Source: Bostrychus sinensis
Taxonomy: Eukaryota; Chordata; Actinopteri; Gobiiformes; Eleotridae
DNA: 64,000 bases
Direction of reading: 5' to 3'
Assembly: GCA_020698575.1 (NCBI GenBank)
Contig: CM036243.1
Location: 26,147,403-26,211,402, forward strand
This document shows, one piece after another, positions 46,276 through 59,253 of this stretch. The notes beneath the pieces were generated by a model. That model worked only from the letters and a program-made list of their open reading frames with translations, was not told where the DNA came from and ran no database searches. The first letter of the stretch is position 1. Each line of letters starts with the position of its first letter. The position numbers were made by a program, and so were the translations under genes.

Positions 46276-47055
46276 AAAGTAACTAGTTACATATTACTCG
46301 TTATTTTTTTTTTAATTAATATATTACTTTGTTACTGAGTCATGAAAGTAACTTAATTACTTTACTTTGGATTACCTCCCAGCAAGAGAAATATAAATGA
46401 ACCCAGTTCTAAATAGTAGTAACCCATAGCCTCACTATTGCACTATTAATACAGACATCACAGAGTTTCAGATGCGCTCATTTGCGCAGGGAAGCATGAA
46501 CTGTCAAAAACTCCCCTTTAAGTTCACCTGCCTCTGCCCCTGTGCAGCGTTCATGCTTTCTTACTCATAATAAAATGGGAAATGATCTTCTGTGGACAGA
46601 GTCATTTGATACAACTTTTAAACATTTAGGCTAAAATGCAGTTGTTGTTGTTAGCGCCAAAGCGGTGCACATCTCTCTTTCCCCCACTGTCGCTGCTGAC
46701 AAAAGCACCAGCTCAGCTGACACTCATATACTTCGATAAACATGAAGATGAGGGGATGGCGGCAGCGCACAGAGGTGACGAGTGGCTGCTCCGCACATTA
46801 GGAGCAGAGGAGGGAACAGATGAAATGAAACATATTAGTGCTATTTGTTTACTTAATTTTCACTCCGTGTTCTCGCGTTAAACTACAGTAAACTGAACTG
46901 ACTGTAGTGACTCTAACGCGAGTAATTAAATAAGTATTTTGTTAATAACTTATATTATTACTGGCGGCTCAAAACTAATGCGTTACCTCCTTACTGACAG
47001 TTGTAATCTCGTTACTGTAACTCGTTACTTTGCTAATGCGTTGCTCCCAACACTG
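46276..47055. mobile_element. Probable non-autonomous DNA element with GTAAC-rich ends
   Basis: The left part reads agtaactagttacatattac. The right part reads gttactgtaactcgttactt, followed by gctcccaacactg. These are typical arms of a common fish element whose ends read CAGTGTTGGGAGTAAC. The left terminus is not clean because it abuts a family C repeat (46205-46275), and I could not find a target duplication. Confidence 0.6.
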
Positions 47056-48629
47056 CTCATGACCCGCTTACTATATACAAATGAAACAACTTTTTTCCCC
47101 CAGAAAATTGTTTATATCATTAGATCTAGAAAGATGAAAAAAACATTCAGATTTAAAACTGGCTCAAGTGTTACATCTGTTGTGTTTTGGCCCCTAAGTT
47201 AAAAAAAGTTCTTCCACAAATGACCAAAGTAAGTTTTTCAAAGTTTTTCTGTTATTACACTCCTGTGCCCTTGGGCGCTGAACTCATGAGCGTGTCTGAA
47301 TGCAGCACAGGTTAAAGCACTATTTTAATGCAGTCCTTTTAACATGCTGCGTCTGATAAATGGCAACTTGATTAAAGTGCTTTCTGTTAACTGATTGGCT
47401 TACATACCACTGGTCTCTCAAACTAAAAAGACGAAAAGGAACCGATTTGTATCTATGGTACGCAATATAACTTTAAAAATATATACTGCGTTGCGTGTCG
47501 AGCAGGATTTCTCAGTAGCTGCTTATTCAGGCATTCAAAACGTGTTTTAGACGATGTAATTCTTAGTTGCTAACTTTGAAGTGTACTTGCACCTTCAAAC
47601 TTTAGATTTTTCATACTAATTAACTTCACGAGGCAAGTCACTTTTTTACTGGGAACATACAGATAAAAGGTGAGAAGATCTGAACAGGAAAAATAGAAGT
47701 AAAGCAGTGCACAAACAAGATAATGGGGTTAATATTAAGCAACAAACCTTACTTGGTCCTGTTTAGTTTAAGACTCCTGTTGATTAACTGATCATAGTAT
47801 ATTGTGAGGAAAGTTACAAGTAATCCAGTAAACTCCAGAGCATTTTTGATTGCAACATTAGAGTTACAGTTAGAATCATGCACTGCCTGAGGAAAGTCAT
47901 GCCTGCTCTGGTGTCAGCCCCTAAGCAGGAAACCTATGCCAAATTCAAAGGTTTATAACATCAGTAGCATCATAGCACAGTGGCAAAATGGTTACCCCTT
48001 CTGAGTTTCGATGTTAGAGCCTTGAGCCAGCTGACTAGTCTCTGAGTGGAGTCTAAATGTTAAACTCTGTGACGAAACTGGCCAATGTAAAGAGTGTTAC
48101 AATCATGAATGAATGAATAACCATAGACCACTTGCTATGTGAAGTACAAGCAGGAGATGTTACATTTTGAGGGCACTGTACTACAAAAAAAGGTAATCTT
48201 GCAATCCTGATGGAGCATTAGTTCACATTATTTTAACTTTTCACTTGCATATTTGTTTAGGACAAGCAAGAAACCTAGTGATCAGATCAGGGATTCTTGG
48301 CCTTGGTTCCACTAGAGTGGTACGGTGAAGGTCGTGGCAGTAAGTTTCCTTTGCCAAAACAATATGATGTGTCCTAAAAATGTGCTGTATAACTCAGCTT
48401 TTGCTTTCATCAATGTGGTCTGTTTTCCAAGAAGTGGAACTGCTGACTGTTAATTGGATAATTCCTAACCTGAGCAAAAATGAGGGAAAAAACACAAATT
48501 GACAATATCTTTCCAAATGAAGATTGTTTTGTTCCAGTGAAAACAATCTTTATTCCAGTTTTCCAATCTGTTTTCTAGATTTCATTAAACTAGAAAATAA
48601 CTTGCAACATTACATAGTGAGTCCAAATA

Positions 48630-48950
48630 TGACAACAATGCAAGGTCACTGCATGTGATGCTCAAATACAAGTGTCTGGGACAGGGCACAGAGAAGGTCT
48701 AGATGTCATTAAACTGCACAATCATTTCAAATATTAAATGGTGAGTTCAGCACCAAACCTATACCAAACCACTCAATGAAAACATTCCTATTTACATTAC
48801 AAGGAGGAGTTATCACTGTTGTTTTAACTCAGGCTTTACAATTACTAATTACTGGTCATGTGACCACACTGCAAGGTCAATGTGTGATGCTCGAATAGAA
48901 GTGTCCGGGACAGGGTAAGAGGCAGTGTCTGGGACAGGGTATAGAGAGGG
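48630..48950. repeat. Diverged local duplication, offset about 230 bp
   Basis: gcaaggtcactgcatgtgat followed by aagtgtctgggacaggg (48640-48690) recurs as gcaaggtcaatgtgtgatgc followed by aagtgtccgggacaggg (48871-48915). A second, shorter echo follows directly. Confidence 0.8.
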
Positions 48951-50385
48951 AACCGAGTGAGAGTTCAGGGCTCGTATTCCCAGGTGCATCTCAAGACACA
49001 ACGCAATCCGGCTATTTCAGTGTCATCTGCAAAGAGGGAGAAAATAGGAGGAGTGGGAGGAGACGAGGAGAAAGGAAGAACGGAAACTAAGGCTCTAAAT
49101 TTAGCCCGATGCGACATTCCACAGAATAATAATACGGCTTCCTCCCGCTGCTGCTGGAAGACTCAGGATCAAGAGTCCAAAATCCAGACCAAAAGCACAG
49201 AGCGAGGGGCACTAATAAGGTTTCCCTCTAAAGGAAACCAGCCGCGGTGTAAAAACTTTCCACTCCTCACTTGCCTCACTTGCGGTAGCTGTGGAAGTTT
49301 TTTTTTTTTTTGTGTGAAGCTGTCATGTGGTTCGGAGCTTGTCCTCATATCAGTGACCTTCTGCAGCGGGACGGAGAGAGAAAAGAGGGGGGAGGTGGAG
49401 AGGAGATGTGTGGCCAAAAAGAGAGGGGTAGAAATGAGTGGTTACAAGGAAATATCAAAGGTAACTGGAAAGAAAGCATTTATGGGCAACTAAAAAGTTT
49501 AACTAATTGGGAATCCTAGTTGTCAAAAAAAGGGCTAAACTAACTAAACAGTGGGCCTGTCTTCTCCAGCTTCACTATGGTGCTGCTCAGGAAAGGCATA
49601 CGGCCTAAAATCCTATGGCAAATGACCCATACAAAAGGATTTGCTGTGGTGACCTTTAAACTTTAAACTTCAACAGGCAAAAAGTTATTGTGATACAAGT
49701 AATTATTTGCAATGCCGATGCAGTAATTACAAGTGATGATATTGTGATGAGCCCTATTAGAAAGCATTTGGGGAGTATAGATTTCAACCTTGTGTCACAT
49801 GACTCCGGTGCCGCACACAGACAGACGCAGACAGAGACAGAGGTGTGCGGTGCGGCAGGTAATTCACAGTAAACATGTCCTCTGGGTGTGGTGTGTTACA
49901 CTCAGCTTATGTTACCAGTATTAGTCACAGTGAGTAAGCATGTCTGCGTGTTTTTCAAAAGTGCTAAAACATGCAAAACACGCCGTGAACTGTTCACTTC
50001 AGCAAATGGAAGTGCAAACGTAATCAGAAATAACGGCAGTCGATAGGGTTTAATGACAAAAAGTATCCCTTAGTACTCACTGTATGTTACACCTTACTCT
50101 GCTTAGTAAACGTCGGTGGTTTGAAATTTTCTTAACCATAGGGCAAATTCAAGACACACTTAAATCTTTTCAAACTAAAAATGGTCAACTTAACAGAAAA
50201 TAGGTTTACTGCAGATACCAGGACATCATAAAAACACATTACTGTGCATACTATAAGCTCATAGGTCTCAACAAGTTCCTAAACAGTAATAATACTGGGG
50301 CAGACTGACAGAGACGTGGCAGCCATTCTGGGCCTAGGGCCTCTCCAAACAACACCAAACATGCTAACAAACTAACATATTCATA

Positions 50386-50515
50386 CTGGTAGGTGCGTGA
50401 AGAGTCTTGCCCAAGGACAAAATGGCAGTATGCAATGGTGGTAGTGGGGATTTAACTGTCAGCCTTCTGGTTAGTGGGCAAATAGCTCTACCTACTGACC
50501 TACTGCTGCCTGAAT
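50386..50515. repeat. SINE-like dispersed repeat
   Basis: Contains cttgcccaaggacaaaatgg and, further on, ctctacctactgacctactg, phrases of a common teleost repeat. Confidence 0.65.
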
Positions 50516-51769
50516 ACAGTAGAGTGTGTCACTGTTGGGTTTACAAAGCTAAAACAAATACGCACTTCGAACAGTTTTTTATTAATGTAATTTTTCAAAC
50601 ATTCTCAAATACTCCCATTTGTTTAGTGCGTGAGGGAGGTTTTAACTTACTACTTCAAAGAAAAATGGTTCTTAGAAAGTTGACCAACAAGTTGAACAAT
50701 TCAGACACCAGAGAAGACAGACTATTATTTTGCTTTTGAGTCTCAGGAAAAACTGCTGAAAGGTATTTTGAACATCAGCCCTTTGGTTACAACATGCCAG
50801 CTCATTTGAACATCCAAAGTGAAAACAGAGGTTTGGATGTAGGGAATATTAATGTTGCACAATATGGGATAACAATGATGACTATTGCAATAACAATGAA
50901 AATGTTTATAATTTAAAGTTACCTAGTGAATGTAATTGGTTTATTTAATGTAACACAAGGCTCGCTACCACTCAACTTTTCAATATGCTTGCTCACTAAT
51001 GTGTATTGGTACCTTCCCTTGCTGATTGGTTAAATGTCTTTGCAACTGCATTTAATAGACATATTTTGGTTCTGCCCTCTGGAAATCAAACTCAAACAGA
51101 CAGGAACTAAAAAAAATAATTTGTATAGCACAGACTGATTTAGGATGGCTAGTTAGGCTAGGAAATTGGGGCGACAGTAACCCATCAAATGGAGGATTGG
51201 AGGATCGAATCTCACTCAAAGTGCATGCTGTCGTTGGGCAAGACACCACACCCGGATCACCCTCTCCAGTCACAGTATGAGGCTGGTTGTGAAAGGAAGG
51301 ACGACCGGCGTAAAAACCTGCCACATCACTGTTACGTGCGACTGGCTTGCTGTGGCAATTGGGAATATTGTGCAACCCTGCAAAATTTACAATAACTTTC
51401 ATGCAACAAACCTATATTCTATACCTTGCTAATTATGCTAAAACAGAGATGTTCAGAGAGGGAAGGAGAACGGGCCATGGAGGGAGGAAGCAGAGGGCAA
51501 CTTTGTGCCACTTCAGCAGGAACTGTCTGTGCCGCTCAGACCGGGACGACACAGCGGTGGCAAGCTTTAACAAATGATCAGGGGCAGGCGAACAGCACGC
51601 TCAAATACAGACTCTGTTTAAGTCATTTAAGCTGCACTCTTGGGGATCACTTCTGGTAAACGGCACTGGTGAGAGAAGCGTTGTTGAAAAAATGACAAGC
51701 ATTTAGAGTCTCTTGTTCATTCAGATGAAGTTTGATGGCAGAGTGTGGCCACCAAGAGGTCAGACAGAG

Positions 51770-52161
51770 CACTGATTCTCAAACTTTTCACAGCAAGTGC
51801 CACCTGAGAAAATATTTGGCTCTCCGTATGCCATCTTTAATGAGCTACAATGAGCCTATTCTTTACTAATCCAGATCTAAACCAAAGACTTACACAGAGA
51901 AATTGATTCCTTATTAAGGCCAGAACAGGACCAGGACTACACCAAGTATAAACCAGGTCTATATTTAGGACTAAACAAGGACTATAAGGGACTAAACCAG
52001 GAGTAAGCAGTGGTCTTCACATCAACATTAATCCCCTACTAAGGCAGGAGTAAAATAATTTCTAATTTAAACTATATTAGTACTGTAAAAGACTCCTGAG
52101 TACCACAAGAAGAAACCTGTGTACCACCAGTGGCAGCCGTACCACAGTTTGAGAACCACTG
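51770..52161. mobile_element. Non-autonomous hAT (Charlie-like) transposon (392 bp)
   Basis: Left end cactgattctcaaactttt. The right end, reverse-complemented, is cagtggttctcaaactgtgg, close to the classic CAGTGGTTCTCAA terminus of Charlie-type hAT elements. The flanks agacagag (51762-51769) and agacaggg (52162-52169) form an 8-bp target duplication with one mismatch. No transposase. Confidence 0.88.
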
Positions 52162-53350
52162 AGACAGGGTTTATCAGTGGCACCAGCAAAATGCCCCTCA
52201 TAGTCGCTAAGAAGTGGATGAAAGATGAAGAAATGCAATGGACAAGGTCATGTAACTATGGAGAGCTTAACAATGTTGTGATGTTTGTGGCCATAGCTAT
52301 CAAAAACATAGACGTCAAGGTCCCGGGACAGACAGACGGAGAGACAGGGGGGCGGGCCATAGCGACAGATCAAAACAAGACAGATTTGGCGATTTCTACA
52401 GCGGCGATAGAAAGCCCTGCGTTTGACTGTGTGCGCACGCTGCAGCCCCCTCTCTACCAGATTATGGAGTGACGTAGTGTTATCATTTCACTGATAGGAG
52501 CTCTGCCACAAGAGGAGGAGGAGGGGTGACAAGTCTCATTGCTGGAAAAATGGTCTGATCGCCAAGAAAAAGAGGGAGGCGAGGAAGGGGAGTGGGGGGT
52601 GGAGAGAGGAAAGCAAGGCGAGCGAGAGCGCGGATAGAGACATAGTGCCACACAAAGGAAACAGGCAGACACAAAGAGGAAAGCTGCAAAGGACGAGGCA
52701 GAAATATTAGAAGGAATATTTTGTTTTTTCTTTGGTTGCTTATGTATGAGCATGAACTGAGCTAACTGTCAACACCTACAGTAGTGTGCAACAACAGTCT
52801 TAGGCAGGGTTTTACACAAGGCTATACACAAAGAAAGGTGAATCAAAGTACAAAAATATAGTATAACCCCAAAAAAGTAATATAGAGCATAGACCTCTGC
52901 CAAGGCACTGATCCTACCTTGCATTGGTTAAGAGATAGTGCCCTGACCTAGAATGAAAATCAAAGATCCTCTAGTTCAGGGGTAAATGCTCTTTCCATTG
53001 AACCCTATATCTCACAATCCACTAAAATTTATCATTTGTTTTTCTCGTGAGTGAAGTACGCATCTCAAAATGGCACAGAATCCCTTAAAAAAATTCCTTC
53101 AAATAGCTATAAACTCAGTGGTTAGAGAGGCCAGCCATTGTAACTCTTTTTCTATACAAATACAAAGAATTACTCTGGTACTTGTTGATTAAAGTTGTTT
53201 TTGATGGGGCAAAATGCATCTGGGCAGATTTAACTACCTCTGAATGCAACTGGGTAGGCATGCAACCAAGAGCAGTGCAAAGAAAAGCAAAACAAACTGT
53301 CTCTGAAAGCAAAAACATATAGCCCTGTGACTAACTGGCTATTGTCCAGG

Positions 53351-53428
53351 GTGTGCCTCGCCTCCTCAGGCCCATAGTTGCCACCTCCTCAGAGATGGCA
53401 ACTATGGGCCTGAGGAGGCGAGGCACAC
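53351..53428. repeat. Perfect 33-bp inverted repeat with 12-nt loop
   Basis: The arms at 53351-53383 and 53396-53428 are exact reverse complements. The left arm starts gtgtgcctcgcctcctcagg and the loop is cctcctcagaga. The left arm and its upstream flank (ctaactggctattgtccagg) resemble the dispersed repeat at 57463-57560. Confidence 0.97.
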
Positions 53429-54788
53429 AGTTGCCACATTCTCAGAGGATTCAAAGATCACGACCTCAGGAGTGGTTATAGAGGAAAAAAATAAACAGCA
53501 TGGCAGTGATTGACAGGTGACGAGAAGCAGGAAGGAAACAACCAAAAGGGAAAGTGAGGTGCCCCCGGAGCGAGCGGCAGGTCACAGAGTAAACGTGTGT
53601 GTCCTGGTGGCTGCAGCAAACAACATTTACAAAGAGGCAGCTGTTCCATTAGCTACTGCCATTGTGGCTAATTACATCCTGGTCTCCTCAGACACACACG
53701 CGAGCAGCATATGTGCAGGAAAAAAAAAACACACACAACACAGTGGCTTCTGCCTCTCCAGCCAACCAAGAAATCCCTAGCATGCACGCTAACTAGGAAC
53801 AAGCAACAGCAGCAATGTGTGTGTTAGAGAAGCCCACCCCCCTTTTTTTCCAATGCAAAAAAAAAAAAAAACACGGCAGAGAAATGACACTTAAGATCCA
53901 GGAGTGTTTCTGTATGTGTGTGTTAGCCAGCATCTTTCACGCACTCCTCCCCCAGCCTTTTGAGGAGAGGAGGATCTGAGCCTTTGTGAAATACCAAGCA
54001 TACCAGCGAAGCCACATGAGAGAGAGAAAGGCAGCCTCAAAAGACACACACACAGAATCACATATGAGACACTCGTAGTTGTTACGGGCTTTTATGGATA
54101 CGAAAAAAAAAACCCCAAAAAAAACGCTAACATGATGTGGAAGGCAGATAGATAAACATAAGCGTACACAGAGAGGCTTCCTGGCTAATCATCTCAGCCG
54201 TGTAGCGTTTGGTTAAGACGCACTCCTAAGACTCCTTGACAAAGGCGAGACAGGAGAGCTTACATTGTATTAAACCAGACAAACTGTACACAAGCATCCT
54301 TCAGACTGAGCTGTGATGCAAACCATGAATACGGACTGAAGCACCAGGCGGTAAACAACAAGAGAACAACACGGAAACAGGGAGTAGAAATAAGTAAGGG
54401 TTGGTTATATATGAGGCTAGTTGGTCAAAATGGGCTTGAGACACAAGTGACAAGAACTGAAAAGATGACAAGAGGTGACCTTCATTTGGATGTCACAGAT
54501 CTAGAGTTACTACAATAGACAACAAATCAATATTGTTTTGTTTTGGAGTCCGTGTGATGGCTAAATGAGTTGTTTCAGGGTGAACAAAGCCTCCTTCACC
54601 TCCCCCAATTATCTTGGCAAAAAAACTGCCTTGCAAGAATGTGAGCACCAACCCTAGTGTCCCTGATATCTTGGGTCTTGCACGAAAGTGACACGTGTTT
54701 TCTTGGCCAAAAGGCAGAGGGAACCTTTGTATCGACACAAGGAGGAGAAAACAAAAGTCAAGCCGAGCGAGTAGTCACACAGGAGTAA

Positions 54789-54905
54789 ACAGGACTCGTG
54801 AGTTTTTACAATAGTGCTTTACTCCAAAATGTAGGGGGAGCTCCGTAGAGAAAAATACAATCCAAACAGTAAAGAAACAAGCAAAGTTGCATGTCTGTGC
54901 TTTAA
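54789..54905. repeat. Dispersed repeat family B, copy 2
   Basis: gactcgtgagtttttac, then aaatgtagggggagctccgt and gcaaagttgcatg, matching 26395-26522. Confidence 0.65.
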
Positions 54906-56011
54906 CAAATTAACCTCAGAATCAGTAGTCTGTTTACGCCAGCTTTGGTTTGTTTGACTGGATACCATAACTTCAGAAGTTATGGTCAGAACTTTAAGAA
55001 AGGTCTGTAATGGGAAGCTGGAAGCTGTGCTCAAAGCTGTACTTAAAAATAATGTTATTAAGTTTTGTAAGTTTTGTAAATTAAGTTTTTGTAAATGGAC
55101 AGCAAAATATAAAACTACAATTACTACTACTGCTACTTCTCAAGTACTTCCAGTTAATATTATGTAACTTTTAAGTATGTGCCTACAACTATTAAGGATG
55201 TATTCTGTAAAAAAGGTTTTGTTTTTAGTTTTTTCTCCATGAACTGGTACTGTCACCTGCGTCTGGTTAAGTTTGTCTTCCTTTTTCTTTTCTTTTTTTG
55301 GGCACAGAACTGTCAAACAACCTTGATGCTACATACTTTAATCATTATGAGGCTATGTATTTTCAAAAAGGTTATGTAGTGTTAACTAAAGCAACAGTTT
55401 TAATTTAAGACACTGACCTTACAAACCTTCTCATCTCTGTCAAATTACAAGTTGGGCAACTAAAGCCAAATGGCATGCTATCGGCTTGCTATAACAAATT
55501 ATCATTTTGTCTCAGTAGATCAGTAAGCTTTGAATGCTTGCATCACCTTTGAAGTTGAAAAATTCTTACTGAGAATCCAACTGGCTCCTATGCTTTTGTT
55601 ACACTGACTATAACAATGTTTACCATTAAATTGTTAGTAATAGTACACCCCTTGTACTGATTTGCCATTTAAACTTCTCTATCACAAAAAGAGTTGTTTA
55701 ATGTGTGTGACCTTTTGTATTTTGTCCGTATAATCTGAATCATCTGTATTTTCACATTAGAAAGTTTATGGGTCACCCTCTCATTTCACTGGATCAAAGA
55801 TTATCTGTTTGGTCTGCTGGAGATTTCAGATCTGACATTTAGATTCAGAATAAATACAAGAACTTCCTCTGGACCAAACAAATTAGAAACATACAAGAGA
55901 AACAGTTCATTCAGTCTTGCTACTATGGTACTAACCGGCCATACCCCACCTCATAGCTGCTGGGATAGACTCCAGCCATCCATAATCTCTAACATGAAAA
56001 AAAAAAAAAAA

Positions 56012-56269
56012 CAGCATTAACTTCTTTAACTAGCTACAGTAGCTTATCTGTTGGACCAGCCTTTGCTCCCCATGTGCATCACCTGTTACTGACCAGGAAC
56101 AGCTGGAGCTGCAGTTTTGGAGAGGCTCTGACCCAGTCGTCTGGGCATTACAATTTCCTGCTTCTAACACGTCAAAGTCAGAACTTAACCCACTAACAGG
56201 TGCCATGATGAGGAGATGATCTTTGTTATTCACCTATGAGTAGTCTTAATGTTGTGCCTGATTGGTGTA
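56012..56269 (+). repeat. Dispersed repeat family A, copy 3 (left-truncated)
   Basis: Shares cagttttggagaggctctga, cccactaacaggtgccatga and gtgcctgattggtgtat with the other two copies. Confidence 0.8.
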
Positions 56270-57462
56270 TGTTAAATTATATTAAGGATAACAGACAATT
56301 GCAGTTTGGTTGTCAGGACTGAAGATTTACAAGTACCAAAGGAGAAAGAAGGGCCACTAAAAAGCTGAATAATGACAGAGAAGCAGTGAAGTAAAGATAA
56401 CGACATCAGGTCAGCTTGTGGTGGTCGTCATCATACGAAGCCAACATTGCTCCCCGTCGCTCACACACCACAGGTTGGTCTGATCTCGCTGTGAAAAAGG
56501 GGGAAGAGGGAGGAGTTTGTCTTTGACTGACTGCATCACTGTGGCTCTGAGGGCACATTGTCCATTACAGCTCATTAGTTTCCTAAATCGCTGTTCATTT
56601 TCCACAGGGCGCCCTGTGGTCTAAATCCCAACTTGCGGAGGAAATGGCAGGCCATCCAGGATTGAACAAGAGCGATCGGTCATGTCATGGACAAAGACTA
56701 CTACACTGACGTCAAGCAAAGCAAATACAACATGTACAAGAGATGGCCACACCCCCAATGTCGACAGGTATGAAGCTGGGATAGAGAGAGAGATGCGCAA
56801 ATCGGTCTTCATCCACATTTCCATCCCCCCACCTTGATTTATGAGCTCAACCTGGTAGATTGCTTTCCACGAGAGAGGCAGAAACATATACCAGGCCGCC
56901 TTTTCAAAGACACACGCCGCGCACACATCAACGCACGCACAAGCAATGTCATAAACCCCCGCCTGGCGCACATGTCAAGGTGAAATGGAGTAGGAAAACA
57001 AATAGATGTGCTGCTGGTGGCGAAGCACTGGTCCGGCGAGCAGTGAGTCTGGAATAACTGTCGCGTGCGCACACACACACTTAAATGATTGATTTTTCTC
57101 CATCTACACACATCCCGCAATCAGAAGGACAATAAGGATGCGGAGGTGGTCACATGGTACAAAGACATCAGCGTGTTGTTGAGGACATATTATTGAACCT
57201 TGGCTGAAATGGTTTAGCTTTATATGAAAATTATTTATGGATTACTATTGGGATGGACAATATGACCTCAAATACTGTATAGAATTAGTTTAGCCTTAAT
57301 GGAATTACTATCTTTTATTTTTACCATCATAGTTCTTCATACATCTCAAAGCAGCCCAACACCAAATATTATTGTTGAATACTGCAACAAATATAATACC
57401 TTTTGCCCATAAGTAATGAATGTGAGAGTGCATGGTTGTCAGTCTATGTCTCTGTGTCAGCC

Positions 57463-57560
57463 CTGCAACTAACTGGCTATTGTCCGGGATGTACCCCACC
57501 TAAGACCCATAGTTGCTGGCATTGGCTCCAGCCACCTGCTACCCTACGGCAAATAGGAAG
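57463..57560. repeat. Dispersed repeat related to the 53.35-kb hairpin arm
   Basis: ctaactggctattgtccggg, then acccatagttgctggcattg and gctccagccacctgctaccc, a common fish repeat. Confidence 0.7.
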
Positions 57561-58995
57561 CTGATGAATGAAAAGTTTGTACACTGAATTATACTTTGAA
57601 CTTGCCCTATGACTTTGAAATGCTTCTCTTTTGGAGTTGCAACTGCCAAATACATGACAAAAATATCACATCATGTTTAAGTTCAAGTTATCTTTGGATG
57701 TTGGCAGTTTTTGACAGCAGGAAGTAGTGACAATACAGAGTGCAAATCCACATCTTACACCTCTCCTTTCAACAGCCAGTGAGGACCTACGGTAGCCCTG
57801 CAGGGACATACTATTGTAACCAAATCCATGGAAATAGGTCAAATGATAAGTTCACCTAAAAGACTTAGCCAAATAAATACAATGTTTGTCTACAAAAAAG
57901 AAACACAAATGCACTCCTCTGTCAGCAGTGCTTAGTTTGTCCACCTTAGGCAGATGTAGGAACAGTGAATGTTGAAGCATTTAATGTTTAATGTATTTCT
58001 CCATGATTGGCAAATTGGCAAAGGATTTCTTTTTTCCAGATTTTAACTTGCATTCTTCATCTCATCTCTGACATCTACATGGACAAATTCTACTTTCAAA
58101 TGTCTGTTATTTTTTGATTAATTGCCTAGTCCTGTTATACAACATTTGTTTTTGTGTCATGTATTCTTTGAAAAATAGCAGCAGTAAAATGAGGCTTAGT
58201 TAAATCATTGTGGCATGTAGGTATGTCACTAAAACTAGCTCTTTGAAAGCCCTCTAAACCAAATGTTCTGGCTTTGTTGATTAATGGCCTGTTTGAAAGA
58301 GTTTAAAAACATGGATAGGGTTTCTTAGTTACCCATCCATACAAACTGTGAGATGAAAGAGTCAAAGAATAAATTGCAGTCCACCTGATCTCTCTTCTGT
58401 ACTACTGACTGACAACACCTGGACAGCAGCGTCAACATTTCTATTTCGAATCCTAAAAAGTGCAACGGTAACACTTTTCTTTTTATATGTATCTATTCTT
58501 GTGTCCAAAACAGGTCAAGAGGGAGCTCAATGCCCTTGTGAGGGGTGCAAAATAGCAGTCAGCCGAGAGCCTAGGTGTCAAACGGTTACTGAAGACTGAT
58601 GGTGGCTCGGCCCCATTTTGGTTCTAGCCTGGGTTGTCCCATTCAAAATACAGTACTGTGCAAATGTTTTTGTGAGGTGTGAAAAATGTTGTTAACTAAG
58701 GGTGCTTTCAAAATACAGATTAATATCTGTGTTATGATTTAGGAAAAATCAGTAATGGGCCATGGACAAAATGTTTAATTTAGGTGTGGATCAGATCACT
58801 GTTTAGATTAAAGAAGTCTTTTAGGGATTCTGTACTGAGATACAGACCAAAGATATAAATTTCACTAAAAGAACAGATGATTATTTTTAGATGACTCTTT
58901 GGCAATGTGAGATGTAAGGGTTTTGTGGCTCATTGGAATAAGCATTTGCCCCTGGCAGATCTTCAGGATTAAATAGAGGGCACTATATCTCACGG

Positions 58996-59250
58996 CATGG
59001 TGGCAAAGTGGTTAGCGCTTGTGCCTCACAGCAAGCAGGTTCCATTCCTGGACTGTGTGGGGGTCTGTATAGCGTTTGCATGGGTTCCCCGTGTCTGGGT
59101 GGGTTTCATCTGGGTGCTCCGGTTTCCCCCATCAACCTAAAACATGCACAATGGGCTAATCTTCCTACTAGGTACTCCTGACCAAGATCCTGGCTCAAGA
59201 TCTGGAGAAGGGTCCCTGGTTGCCCCAGTGGCATTGAAAGAAATGCATAG
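58996..59250 (+). repeat. Dispersed teleost repeat, plus-strand copy
   Basis: ggcatggtggcaaagtggtt, then gcctcacagcaagcaggttc and gggtgctccggtttccccca. Same family as 38330-38510. Its end abuts a hAT-type insertion. Confidence 0.82.
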
Positions 59251-59253
59251 AAC

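Larger units (their letters stand above)
45001..54000 (-). other. maml3 upstream intron, part 4
   Basis: No exon seen. Holds family C (46205-46275), a GTTAC-rich element (46276-47055), a diverged local duplication (48630-48950), SINE-like fragments (50386-50515 and 51140-51360), a hAT-type element (51770-52161) and a perfect hairpin (53351-53428). Non-repetitive candidate regulatory stretches lie at 45480-45640 and 53620-53690. 47.1-48.6 and 49.5-50.3 kb hold nothing recognised. Confidence 0.72.

Noticed and set aside
48957..49493. 178-codon plus-strand frame
   Set aside because: Includes a T-run-derived Phe stretch, no domain, no splice or promoter support; lies inside the maml3 intron.
56603..56620. 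Possible third CTCF site (gggcgccctgtggt)
   Set aside because: The core is out of register with the consensus by one position.
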